Source: Atrina japonica
Taxonomy: Eukaryota; Mollusca; Bivalvia; Pterioida; Pinnidae
Direction of reading: 5' to 3'
Assembly: GCA_030159075.1 (NCBI GenBank)
Contig: BROG01000477.1
Coordinates: 248,001-312,000 of the forward strand
Length of the DNA: 64,000 nucleotides
Made by a program: the position numbers and the translations under genes. Below, piece after piece: positions 36,901-44,238 of the stretch (position 1 is its first letter; each line of letters starts with the position of its first letter). A model generated the notes under the pieces. It was given only the letters and a program-made list of their open reading frames with translations, had not been told where the DNA came from and ran no database searches.

Positions 36901-38082
36901 CTCCCACAACTACATAATTAGGAGTCCATTTGGTAATTTAGGAATCCATTTGCAGTCCACTTCAATTCGACCAGAACTAAACTGAATGTCAAATGTGTAC
37001 TTTTGTTGATAATTACTGACATCCCTATAGGGAAAATATCAAGAGTACATGTGGAGCATTTATTTTCTGATCATAATTTAATCATGTCAGGAGAGTGAGT
37101 AGTTTTCCCCGCATTCATATGTGAAACAAAACATCAGCACCATTTTTATATGTAACTGTAACACCATCAAAATTTCCTGGTTTGTTCTCCAACCCTCAGA
37201 GTTCCCTTAATTCAATATATAATTATTGTATACATACATATACTATATAAAAGGTTTATAAAAAATTAAATAAAATATAGTTGTTTTAACTACATTTGAA
37301 ATCATATGGAAAATTTATATTAAAAATCTTTAAATTGTAATACAATTACATGTTTTTAGAAATATAGATGCAAAACTGAAAAGTTACTAAATACATGTAG
37401 CCTACTAATTGATGCCTCAAATTTATTTATTAGAAAATTCTATTTGTTTTATCCATTTCAAGTATTTAAGTACTTTATCATATGTTAGATTTACAGAAAC
37501 ATTTGTGTAAATAAATCAATTTATATAACTATCATTATTATTTTTTAATTTAAGAAATTCACATAAAATTCGGGTTTAGTATCCCTTCTTTAATTTATAC
37601 TTCCGGAAGTATCCATAAAGTGATGAACGATGATGTTGTCTTGTTGATTCTAGATTTATATTAAAGGTAAAGATTTTCCAGTTTTATTATAAATAAAATG
37701 ATGAATTCAGTTTCTTGGTTTTCCTGTGGAATTGCACTAATACATAAGAATTAAAAATGGACATAAAAAGAAGCAAACTGGTAGAAATAGGTTGTGTGAT
37801 TGGTTTATTTACCCAAACGATCTAAAAAGACATCAAGTATTTAACGCGTCCACTAGGACGCAATAGATCTTATTTTAGGCGTCATTTAGGAATTTTACGC
37901 GTAAATTCGCAGAATTTTTGCGTCAGGGAAAACCCTGGATAAGTGAGATGAGATATTCATTCCAAATTTTTGCAAAATATCTTTACCTGGTATGTGCCTG
38001 GAGTAAAAGTATGAGTCGGAATGTCCTCATTTCTCAAATGTCGAGGCAACCTCTTTGTCGAAACTGAACCTGTTCGCACCAT
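14952..38082 (-). CDS. DICER1: Dicer ribonuclease, complete (16 coding exons)
   Basis: Dicer is the RNase III enzyme that cuts pre-miRNA or long dsRNA into about 22-nt duplexes for Argonaute. Sixteen exons (listed separately, 38082 down to 14952) join in frame to 6,342 nt, or 2,113 residues (human about 1,922). Domain order: degenerate DExD/H helicase (about 33-590), DUF283 (about 640-740), platform (about 750-900), PAZ (about 905-1065, with [15 protein letters not shown] at 1007-1021), a long acidic Ser-rich linker (about 1115-1550), RNase IIIa (E1573/D1577 in [11 protein letters not shown]1780/E1783 in [10 protein letters not shown]), RNase IIIb (E1897/D1901 in [13 protein letters not shown]2001/E2004 in [10 protein letters not shown]) and a C-terminal dsRBD (about 2062-2113). 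Walker A reads GSNSGNKF, the DECH box reads EDCH, and motif VI has R where human has Q. I chose the ATG at the start of the first coding exon because it gives an N-terminus collinear with other Dicers. SINEs and MITEs fill the introns. Confidence 0.96.
15243..15330. mobile_element. About 90-bp palindromic MITE copy (degenerate)
   Basis: 'tacacccctaaagtctaac ... cagggttgatgagttta' fits the ACTCATCAACCCCT family described at 13017. It lies in Dicer intron 15. Confidence 0.4.
15491..15757 (-). repeat. SINE family 1 (tRNA-type), antisense copy
   Basis: The inverse of this stretch matches the head 'ggcctggctcagtcagtagcgcgctcgact' (split box A/B region) and the tail 'aaatttgaagcccttcaatgg...atatgagtg...ttaaacaacag' of the + strand copies at 19740, 20855 and 25747. 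Confidence 0.7.
16162..16237 (-). CDS. DICER1: Dicer coding exon 15
   Basis: Donor GTAAGT and acceptor ttacag. It encodes residues 2034-2058 ([20 protein letters not shown]...), the segment joining RNase IIIb to the dsRBD. Confidence 0.95.
16439..16595 (-). CDS. DICER1: Dicer coding exon 14: second half of RNase IIIb
   Basis: Donor GTTAGT and acceptor ttttgaag. It encodes residues 1982-2033: an acidic start, then [20 protein letters not shown] with the second catalytic pair D2001/E2004. Confidence 0.95.
16690..16781. mobile_element. About 90-bp palindromic MITE copy
   Basis: 'tacacccctaaagacacattt ... cagaggttgatgagtt'. Same family as 13017, in Dicer intron 13. Confidence 0.55.
17491..17694. 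mobile_element. MITE of the TATACCTGAAAATTTTTGCCC family, beside Dicer exon 13
   Basis: 'tacctggaaatttttgcccc', then 'ttaaattcgccctaaatcacc', 'tctcatctaagggcaaaaat' and 'gtgaaaatttt' follow the same order as the intact copy at 59712-59945. It ends about 30 bases from the RNase IIIb exon donor. Confidence 0.55.
17723..17981 (-). CDS. DICER1: Dicer coding exon 13: first half of RNase IIIb
   Basis: Donor GTAATT and acceptor cacatcag. It encodes residues 1895-1981: [40 protein letters not shown] and WDFHKYFRA. Catalytic E1897 and D1901 are present. Confidence 0.96.
18586..19671. mobile_element. 1.09-kb DNA-transposon-like element, copy 1 (CAGGG...CCCTG)
   Basis: It starts CAGGGTCTTTCCTGGG and ends CAGGGAAAACCCTG. 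The ends are inverted relative to each other, with the left end slightly decayed. A nearly identical, same-orientation copy lies at 36861-37937. There is no long ORF, so it is non-autonomous. It lies in Dicer intron 12. A hAT-like origin is a guess from the CAGGG ends. Confidence 0.75.
19740..20010 (+). repeat. SINE family 1 (tRNA-type)
   Basis: The head 'gccggcctggctcagtctgt' has a tRNA-like A box and 'gtgaggtcgagtccagctg' a B-box-like motif. The tail is 'aatttgaagcccttcactg...gacgttaagacattaaac'. It lies just inside Dicer intron 12, 40 bases from exon 12. Confidence 0.75.
20050..20267 (-). CDS. DICER1: Dicer coding exon 12
   Basis: Donor GTGAGA and acceptor cttttacag. It encodes residues 1823-1894: a short linker, then the start of RNase IIIb ([34 protein letters not shown]). 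Two bases of the next Arg codon are at the end. Confidence 0.95.
20855..21098 (+). repeat. SINE family 1 (tRNA-type)
   Basis: The head 'gccggcctggctcagtcagtagcgcactcgact' region and the same tail as at 19740. It is in Dicer intron 11. Confidence 0.75.
21396..24157 (-). CDS. DICER1: Dicer coding exon 11: PAZ, linker and RNase IIIa (2.76 kb)
   Basis: Donor GTAAGT (21395 side) and acceptor ctttattgtag. It encodes residues 902-1822. In order: PAZ with [35 protein letters not shown] and [20 protein letters not shown]; a 430-residue acidic, Ser/Thr-rich, probably disordered linker; then RNase IIIa with [56 protein letters not shown] and [16 protein letters not shown]. All four RNase IIIa metal-binding positions are kept. 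An unusually large exon. Confidence 0.97.
24410..24652 (+). repeat. SINE family 2 (tRNA-type head)
   Basis: The head 'cctccttggctagagcatcg ... catggcaggttcgagaccc' looks tRNA-derived. The body is 'gcggaaggctggtggtatct', 'ggccaccaccacataactg', 'gctgagtgtggcataaaac'. Other copies: 3345 (+, partial), 24715-24862 (-), 26408-26627 (-), 29208-29365 (-), 36000-36145 (-), 39958-40080 (-). Confidence 0.7.
24715..24862 (-). repeat. SINE family 2, partial antisense copy
   Basis: 'accttctgttagtaaactgg', 'tcctcacaaaatcagtttag', then 'ggttcaaattcatgatgac' is the inverse of the SINE-2 head and body. Confidence 0.5.
24980..25072. mobile_element. About 90-bp palindromic MITE copy
   Basis: 'aactcatcaacccctaaaaa ... 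tgtttaggggtaaatgggtt': both ends are visible and inverted. The clearest copy of the family. Confidence 0.65.
25550..25695 (+). repeat. Interspersed repeat (same family as 3560-3805)
   Basis: 'ttttttatgtctgtgtatag', 'ttattgtacatcaagtgcac' and 'atctaatgccctttaa' keep the order seen at 3560 and 58730. Confidence 0.45.
25747..26028 (+). repeat. SINE family 1 (tRNA-type)
   Basis: The head 'gagccggccttgcttagtcg', B-box-like 'tgagtttgagtcccgctgg', and tail 'aagaccttcaccgtcatttg...gacgttaaaacaacaa'. It lies 95 bases from Dicer exon 10. Confidence 0.75.
26122..26335 (-). CDS. DICER1: Dicer coding exon 10: platform / start of PAZ
   Basis: Donor GTATAT and acceptor catttcag. It encodes residues 831-901: [20 protein letters not shown], then [20 protein letters not shown] and YLVVPLNT. 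The [11 protein letters not shown] block is shared with human Dicer. One base of the next Asp codon ends the exon. Confidence 0.95.
26408..26627 (-). repeat. SINE family 2, antisense copy
   Basis: 'atgccacacttaacagttt', 'atatggtggtggccagtttt', 'tttctcacaaaaatcagct' is the inverse of the SINE-2 body. It lies in Dicer intron 9. Confidence 0.6.
27514..27690 (-). CDS. DICER1: Dicer coding exon 9: platform region
   Basis: Donor GTAAGA and acceptor ttcattgtag. It encodes residues 772-830, phase 0 at both ends. [16 protein letters not shown] and [20 protein letters not shown] align with the human CYLYVIGMVLTTPLP and RCFGILTAKPIP region. Confidence 0.93.
27842..28070. repeat. Long inverted repeat around an AT tract in Dicer intron 8
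   Basis: Left arm 27842-27910 (tttataaattctgtaagttg, then atgctggaaagtatagcaat) and right arm 28000-28070 (attgctatactttccagcat, then caacttacagaatttataa) are near-perfect inverses of about 70 bases. The spacer is about 90 bases, mostly (AT)n at 27914-27979, which is itself self-complementary. The whole 229-base stretch could fold into one hairpin in the pre-mRNA. Confidence 0.85.
28942..29084 (-). CDS. DICER1: Dicer coding exon 8
   Basis: Donor GTAATG and acceptor cttttgcag. It encodes residues 724-771: [20 protein letters not shown], an acidic stretch, then [14 protein letters not shown]. It matches human GELDDHLMPVGKE and RPGSTKRRQCY. Confidence 0.95.
29208..29365 (-). repeat. SINE family 2, decayed antisense copy
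   Basis: 'gttatatggtgtacctagtt', 'taagctggcaaacaaaatcagc' and 'agagttcc' follow the inverse SINE-2 order. Confidence 0.4.
29520..29655. repeat. Duplicated intron block, copy A
   Basis: 'atgactgacatttttacttg ... ccgcgtggcagtgattttt' through 'acctgctttatgtaatgttt' recurs at 30301-30470. Its end resembles the 3' end and donor of Dicer exon 7 (minus strand). Confidence 0.7.
30301..30540. repeat. Duplicated intron block, copy B, with tandem pseudo-exon ends
   Basis: It repeats 29520-29655, then shows three further tandem pieces starting cttacc(c/t)gcttt at about 30430, 30467 and 30508. Each resembles the 3' end plus donor of the real exon 7 at 30541-30575 read on the minus strand. Confidence 0.7.
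30543..30618 (-). CDS. DICER1: Dicer coding exon 7 (DUF283)
   Basis: Donor GTAAGA and acceptor catttag. It encodes residues 699-723 ([20 protein letters not shown], then TLHKA), aligning with human [24 protein letters not shown]. Confidence 0.94.
31214..31361 (-). CDS. DICER1: Dicer coding exon 6 (DUF283)
   Basis: Donor GTAATA and acceptor tttgaacag. It encodes residues 649-698: [17 protein letters not shown] and [16 protein letters not shown]. Human has YCARLPSDPFTHLAPKC and LYLPINSPL. Confidence 0.95.
31634..31785 (-). CDS. DICER1: Dicer coding exon 5
   Basis: Donor GTAACT and acceptor tttatgtag. It encodes residues 599-648: [20 protein letters not shown], then [20 protein letters not shown]. 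It corresponds to the human stretch after the helicase that contains DDDDVFPPYVLRPDDGG. Confidence 0.92.
31838..31930. mobile_element. About 90-bp palindromic MITE copy
   Basis: 'tatacacctctagagacaca ... tttcagtggtagatggga'. Same family as 24980, in Dicer intron 4. Confidence 0.5.
32072..32173 (-). CDS. DICER1: Dicer coding exon 4: end of helicase motif VI region
   Basis: Donor GTACTG and acceptor ttctgcag. It encodes residues 565-598 in phase 0: [20 protein letters not shown], then [14 protein letters not shown]. The GRAR of motif VI is kept. Confidence 0.95.
32261..32915. mobile_element. TA-flanked MITE, CAGTCAAACC.../...GTTTTGACTG
   Basis: The ends CAGTCAAACCTCATTATCTC and the inverse of GACATAACAAGTTTTGACTG match, and TA is on both flanks (32259-32260 and 32916-32917). 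About 655 bp, in Dicer intron 3, with no ORF of note. Confidence 0.7.
33090..34522 (-). CDS. DICER1: Dicer coding exon 3: helicase core (1.43 kb)
   Basis: Donor GTATGT and acceptor ctttaacag. It encodes residues 87-564: [20 protein letters not shown] carrying the altered DECH box (EDCH, 159-162), ILGLTTS (motif III position), [27 protein letters not shown], an acidic stretch near 450, [43 protein letters not shown] and [20 protein letters not shown]. Order and spacing match Dicer. Confidence 0.96.
35313..35475 (-). CDS. DICER1: Dicer coding exon 2: Walker A region
   Basis: Donor GTACAA and acceptor tatttaacag. It encodes residues 33-86: [20 protein letters not shown], then [13 protein letters not shown] and KRSVVLLKN. 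Human has CLNTGSGKTFIA where this has [12 protein letters not shown], so the GKT of Walker A is missing. Confidence 0.93.
35553..35772. mobile_element. MITE of the TATACCTG family
   Basis: It starts tactgtatacctgaaaattt, ends 'aaatttccagctatacagt', and contains 'gttagatgagagggcgaa'. Inverted orientation relative to 59712-59945. It lies 80 bases upstream of Dicer exon 2 in the pre-mRNA. Confidence 0.6.
36000..36145 (-). repeat. SINE family 2, partial antisense copy
   Basis: 'ggccttccacaactggcaaa', 'tttcacaaaatcagcctag', 'gacttgaacctgtactgac' is the inverse of the SINE-2 head and body. Confidence 0.55.
36861..37937. mobile_element. 1.08-kb DNA-transposon-like element, copy 2 (CAGGG...CCCTG)
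   Basis: It starts CAGGGTTTTCCCTG and ends CAGGGAAAACCCTG, perfect 14-base inverted ends. GATAAG flanks both sides (36855-36860 and 37938-37943), a probable target duplication. The sequence runs collinear with 18586-19671 at high identity. It lies in Dicer intron 1, ending 49 bases from exon 1. Confidence 0.85.
37987..38082 (-). CDS. DICER1: Dicer coding exon 1 with start codon
   Basis: Donor GTAAAG and acceptor catttcag directly before the ATG. It encodes residues 1-32, starting [15 protein letters not shown] and ending FTPGTYQ, which lines up with human YTPRKYQ just before VELLEAAL. The start codon is the first three bases of the exon, so a non-coding exon must precede it. Confidence 0.85.
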
Positions 38083-38457
38083 CTGAAATGCAGACTTCAA
38101 ATATCATGTTCATACCATTAATCATAGAGTACAGCACACAAATGGGCCAGAGGCTGATACGTGTGAAGCAAAGTTAATGATAGGATAATATGATTAGGCA
38201 TTGCCTATGGGAGAGTGCAGTTCAAAATGAATTTTTCATATATGATATATTCTAGTTTTAGATCGTATGATGATATGTTTAACCTGAAATACATTGAATT
38301 GTTCGATAGTATCTTGTATGGGATTTTAGTTCATTTTCATCCTCTGCCTCGAGTCCATTCAAGCTGCGCTCTCCAAAATGCAATGCTATACTATTGTCTT
38401 CTATACTTTCTCTCTGAATGCCTTAAAAAGCATTGATGACAAGGTACATTTACTTAC

Positions 38458-38720
38458 CTTGTGTGCTAATGTAGCCAAGACATACGCTTTAACGCATGCG
38501 TGATCTGTATCTGTCGCGGTGTAAATAACCTCAGGCTCAGATTTATCAACAAAATATTACTCACAGTCGTTGTTTTATTTCATTTAAATAATACAAATTC
38601 ATTGGTTTATCTGTGTATCGACTGTGAGTGTCGGGAAGTACCCCAAAAGATATTTCTTAAAACGTCTTCCAACTGATCGCACCGTACCAATTTGCGTTAC
38701 AGTGGACGGCGCCATCTTGG
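38458..38720 (-). other. Probable Dicer 5' UTR exon
   Basis: A strong GTAAGT donor lies at 38457 (minus strand), followed 375 bases on by the acceptor of the first coding exon. The sequence holds short upstream reading frames (about 13, 5 and 2 codons) and no in-frame extension of Dicer with its own ATG. The 5' limit is guessed from the YY1-like site. Confidence 0.55.
38709..38719 (-). promoter_or_regulatory. YY1-like core promoter element of Dicer
   Basis: The minus strand reads CAAGATGGCGC, the YY1 consensus in the sense orientation usually seen just downstream of metazoan TSSs. It stands in an unusually CpG-containing stretch next to the predicted 5' UTR exon. Confidence 0.5.
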
Positions 38721-39957
38721 TGTTTTTGTGTACATTGATAAAAGGTCCCGACTTTTTGTTTCACCAATGAAAAATCTTTTTTCAAAATGACTTGATGTGC
38801 TATTGGAGGCACTCCTAAGGTTTTTTTTTTGTCAAGTCATGTTCCCAATACCCGAACACGTTTTTAGACACGTTAAAAAATGAACCAAATAAAACTGTAC
38901 GTCAGGAAAGTTTTGGATCAGCAAATTTCAATCCATTGTTATATCTAGAATATGACTGAAGAAACGCTTATTGCGTACATAATAGCGCATTGCAGCGCAG
39001 AGAAAGTATTTGGATCAACCCTCAACTGCACCTCAGTTTGAACCACCTTAGATTATCCCCCTTTGCAGTTGTATATTGGCGAATTTTCTAGCAGAAGACT
39101 TGTCGTGTATAGAGCTCATTTAGGGTAAGTACAACGTTTTTCTGTGTAAAATAATTATATACGTATTTAGGTTTTCAACCAATAATTCTTATGTCGGTCA
39201 TTTTCAAGTATGATACAGTATAGTGTCATAAATTATGATAAAAAATAATTTCCCCATTATTATTTTTTTTTTAAATATACTAGATTTATTCACTGTTCTC
39301 TTGGGTATGTTTTTGACTATCATTTTTTAAAAGTAGTCTTTTTATTTTAGCTGAATCCTATTAGTTCCTCTGATTATTCTGTGATGCTAAAACATTTTCT
39401 TCAATTATTTTTGGTAGAAATTTAGCCTATTTTTTTTAATTCTAAGAACAAAGTCAAAGAAGCATGTGATGTTGCAAAATCCATCAACCAAGAATGAATT
39501 TATTTAAATTTCTACTTTACAATCAGGTTCAAACAAAAATGCCATGAGGTCAACTTGTAGGACATGTATATTTAATAATTAGATTAGATTTTAAGTGTTA
39601 AATTTAAAAAAAAAAAATACTGAATAAAAATTAATTGAAGTCACTGGAACCAATTTCAAAAGGATTGTTTAATAAACATCTAGAAAGTAATTGGAAAGTA
39701 ATATTTGTTCATAAACTCCATGCATGTACTTTTAAGTTTTATGTAATTTCCAATTGCAGGAATTTTCAAAAATTTATGCAAATCTGTAAAATTATGTAAT
39801 TCTGTAAATAGTAGATGTACATGTAACATATAAGTTTAAGTTTATATGCCAATGAAGTAAAATGCTATTTTTTTGTTTTTTCTTTGAGTTTAGAACTGAA
39901 AAAAGATTTATAACCATAAGTAAACATTAAAACCTGTTTCAGATATCAAGATTTGAT

Positions 39958-40080
39958 TTGATTTTTTTGTTTTACACCATACTCAACAATCTTTCAGTCA
40001 TATGATGGCGTCCAGTTTTTATTGGTGGAGGAGAAACTCTGGTTACCCAGGTAAAGACCACCGGCCTTCCACAAGACACA
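39958..40080 (-). repeat. SINE family 2, partial antisense copy
   Basis: 'ttgttttacaccatactcaa', 'cagtcatatgatggcgtcca', 'ggagaaactctggttaccca' is the inverse of the SINE-2 tail, as at 3345-3475. Confidence 0.55.
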
Positions 40081-40635
40081 ATCACCTTGGATTCCTGGAG
40101 TTACCAGTGGAAGTCAAGATCTCTTTGTGATTGACAGTGATTCTGATAGTCAGGACTATTCATCACAGACACAGGTACAGAATAGATGATGAATCTTCAA
40201 CTTTTAATTTTAATGCCATATGATTTCACATTTTTATTTAAAACTAATCATTTCCATGATAATGTACTATACACAGGGATGGGCCAAGGCCACTTAAGAG
40301 TCCCATTAAAGGACCCATTCCCAATGCTAAAATGGCTTGTATTTTACCTCCAAAATATATGTATGCAGAATTTCCTGATTTTAAATTTTAAAATAAAAAA
40401 TAAAAGTATTTCAAATATCTCAAATTAAGTTTTTATGTTACACATGTAGTTAAAATGTCATATACTGTCCCAACATTTTGGACCCTGGAGCCAGCATTTA
40501 TCATCAATTTTATGAGTTAGGAAATTTACAGATATATCATGCTTATATAAAATATATATGATAAGCATTTTTATACAGTACATTATCAGTGGAAACGAGT
40601 TGCCACCTAACTAAGCATAAATAGGTGGTCATGGC

Positions 40636-41987
40636 ATGGTTCGAAAAATCCACTCGCCCACTCGCATTGGCGAGTAAAAAATCGCTTCAGGCGAGTAAAT
40701 ATCCATAATGAACTCGCCCGTGTGGCGAGTGCTGATGCCCAACTGAAAATCTGTTTTCCCTTTTAAATTTCGAAACTGGTCCATTACCTTCTATTTTCAG
40801 TTCAAAATACATAACAATAAACAATTAGAAACTTAAAAATTATTTTATTGACAATTAAACATGTTACAGTGTTTACCTCATGGATTCCAAAAAATGTCAC
40901 AGAACACATCGTGTGTTGACAGCTGATATCTCACTTGCAGTTTGTTGGGGAAGTGGAAATTGGATTTGTGTAAATAAAGAAGAACCGAATTCCGAACGGA
41001 CCTGAATTTCAGGATTCTGACATAAATTCGGTTTTAAAAAGACTAAAAATAATCATAACACTATAATTTGTACAATAAGTTGTAAAATTTGAATGTAAGT
41101 GAATGATGTAAAATTAAACATTTAAAAATAGTTACTCCCGAATACTATAATCATAAAATATCTCTGTTTTAATGAATATATAGAAATGGATAGCTTTTAT
41201 TATTTTCTTGTTTTCATCTAACAATTTTAGTGAAAAATTGAAATTATATTTGATGTTTACTTTTGTAATTAAATATTTATATAGTTAAACACATAGTTCC
41301 CTGTTCAACATCATAAAATAGTAATAATAATAGTTGATTATAGTATGTAATAATGATTGCATTTACAATTTAATTTAGATGCAAGTGCATCATTCAGAGA
41401 CAATATATATTGTATATCTTTTTAAATTTATTGTCATCTATTAAAATAACAATAACTTAAAAAAACAAAATTAAATAATTATATCAAATTTTTTTTTACA
41501 TTGTGGTGTAACCAGATTTTTTTATGGCGTTTACATCCTGCAACCCAAAATTTCAGTCAAGACTTTGAAAATATCTAAAAACTTAAAATGAGAGCATACA
41601 AAAGGGTTATGTTGACAGCTGCTTGCAAGATTTTCACACATTTTTTGGTAAAATAATCATATCATAATAAGTACTTAATTAGAAAAAAAATGACAATTTA
41701 CTTTTTGTCAAATGAAGAGTAATAATAATCATTTATTAATTTAGATGCTGCATCATTAAGTCATAAAAGATCTATTTACTTTGAAAAAAGAAGACTTTAT
41801 ACGCTCTTAACACACATTTTCCATCTTTGAACTTACTATGTTTTCATACTTTGGTCATATAAGATGAAAAAAGATGCAAAATGAGTTTTCATACTTTGGT
41901 GAGTGCAAAATGAGTTTGGGCGAGTGGAAGTTATGTAATCACTCGCTCGAAGGGCGAGTGCTTTTATACAAATTTTTTTAACCCTGC
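40636..41987. mobile_element. 1.35-kb element with 'ACTCGCC' motifs at both ends
   Basis: The left end 'ggttcgaaaaatccactcgc' and right end 'ggcgagtgcttttatacaaa...aaccctgcatg' are roughly inverted. CACTCGCC/GGCGAGTG occurs several times near each end. There is no ORF, and the interior is very AT-rich. The limits are approximate. Confidence 0.5.
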
Positions 41988-42402
41988 ATGGGACTTTAAC
42001 CCTTTCGTTCCTGAATATACCTGTGGTATGCTCTTTTCTATTGTAAAAAAACAGTCTATTATGGTCTGTAGGGTTGAAAGGGTTAAGCAACAGTCAGACA
42101 AACAAATCCATAATGGTACAAGTTGATAAAGAGTTATTAATGATAAATTCTTAAATAAATAAAAGATGGAAAACAATAAATATATGTATGGACTATGTCC
42201 CAATACAGGCTAATTATACACCCTCATTATGTTTAGGAATTAAACCAACCAAGCCCAGTCTTTCACAGTCTTAGATGAAAAATTCCAAGAATTACCAATA
42301 AAGTTGTAAGTATATTAGTGTGTACTAATTTGCATGCGTTTATAGCCATGTACGCTTTTGGCCTTTATCAAACTTTCAGTTCAGTAGTGAATAAAATTAA
42401 CA

Positions 42403-42407
<5 letters not shown>

Positions 42408-42474
<67 letters not shown>

Positions 42475-42485
42475 ATATATATCTG
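42408..42485. repeat. AT microsatellite
   Basis: (TA)n, about 75 bases with one ATCTATAT break. The overlapping ORF is an artefact. Confidence 0.9.
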
Positions 42486-44238
42486 TACTCCTGCTATAAT
42501 CAGAATTAATCATTTGCTTATACTGGACACGTGAAGATGGTATCTGTACAAACCTTAGATGATGTCACAATGTAAATCTAATGCATCAAAGGTTAATGAC
42601 ATTGGTATTGTGTGATTCATTGAAAAGAAATGAATTGTGAAGTCCCTGTAAAATACTTTTATGTATTGGTATATATTTATGATGCATTATTTACAATGTT
42701 AGAAACCCCTATAAAAAGGGCAGTCGTACAGATATAAAATTTACAGAGTTTTTGTTTGACCTAATATGGGATCAGACCGTAATTATACCTACTTTACAAT
42801 AAAAACAAATATGGAATATATTAATTTTATTTTTAAAATGAAAATTAATTTATTTAAATTTAAATCAAAGAAATGGCGGTCGAACCGAACCCTATCTCTT
42901 CCACTATTGCAACAAAGATTTAAAATAGAAAACCAAATGCCACAAAGTATATGCCGTTTTGTAATAAATATCAGGTCACATACCAACACTCAGAAGTCTA
43001 TTTAAGCCATTCCTTGAACAAATTTCAAAAAAATCTTGTAATAATTTTTAAAATGAAAAGTTTCCCAAACCTGGAAAAATGACTAAAAAATGCAACAAAG
43101 ATTTTGGACCTTTTTCAAGTGCAAAGAAGCACTATACACCATTTGATATAACTCATTAGATGTTTATCAGAGGGAATTTATGATGAATTATCTTTTAGGA
43201 ATGAAAGTTTAAATGCATTTTTGTACAACTATTGTATTATCCTGATGATAATAGTTTATAATGAATATTCATAATCGAGATGCAAGTTGACAGCAGAATT
43301 AGTTTGGGTTCAGACATGGCATTTAGAAATACCCGAAGTCTGAGGGACTTGCCTCATCTGCATTCATTTAATTTTACTGTATTACTTATTAACAAATTTC
43401 AGCAAGAACTTTAAAATTTCTCAATTGGACTTGCCAGAAATTTACTCTCCAAGTCACAGACTTGAGTGTCTAAAAACGAATATCATTTGGTAAGATATTT
43501 TATGATATAAAAGAAAACTTTTGCATGATGTATTACTTTACCAAATGATGAAATACATTGTATAAATTTCTGATTCAATTACACAATTTACCATTGTCAA
43601 TATTGATATTACATGTACATGTGATGTATAGACCTTTTCAGAAAATTTTAGCTGATGAAAAAAATTAATGGAAAGGATACAGTTGTTGAGTTGAGTGATT
43701 CTATTTCTCTTTTCCAGTTAGTTTCCACAGCTGTAGTAAGTTATATGATGTATGTAAAATACAGCAAATGATACATGGACAGTAGTCAGTACATTACTGC
43801 ATGAGAAACCATACATGAAATGCTTTATTTGAAATTTTGATTTACAGGTCAATTCAACACATATATCAGTAGCCACAAATAAGAAAAAAAAACCCAAAAC
43901 AACCATGATGCATGCAGGACCAACATGCAGGTGGCCCAGTGGATGACTGAAAATAAAAATATTATGACAGAAGCAATATTAATGAATGAATAAAACAACA
44001 TAAAACGAGTTGTGTGAATTGTGATATCTGATGACTAAATACACCTTCTGTGATAGAAACACTATAATAGTCAAAGATTTAACAATAAATACATTAACTG
44101 ACTAAAAATACATATGCAGGTTAACATCATACAGATCAATCAAAGTGTACCTCAAACAGATAACTCATTTCAATGCCGATAGAAGACATTATTAAGCCTG
44201 ATAATTCGCATCTGCCATTGTTTCAATGGTGAACAAGG

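Noticed and set aside
38952..39128. First-exon-like sequence with a GTAAGT donor on the + strand, divergent from Dicer
   Set aside because: Only a 31-codon frame and one donor are visible and no convincing next exon was found. It could be a non-coding divergent transcript, but the sequence alone does not support it.
40076..40171. Possible coding exon with an acidic, SUMO-interaction-like stretch (FVIDSDSDSQD), followed by a frame-compatible piece at 43848-43945
   Set aside because: The acceptor side and first 30 bases look like a decayed SINE-2 copy, no ATG exon could be tied to it, and the joined peptide matches no family I know.
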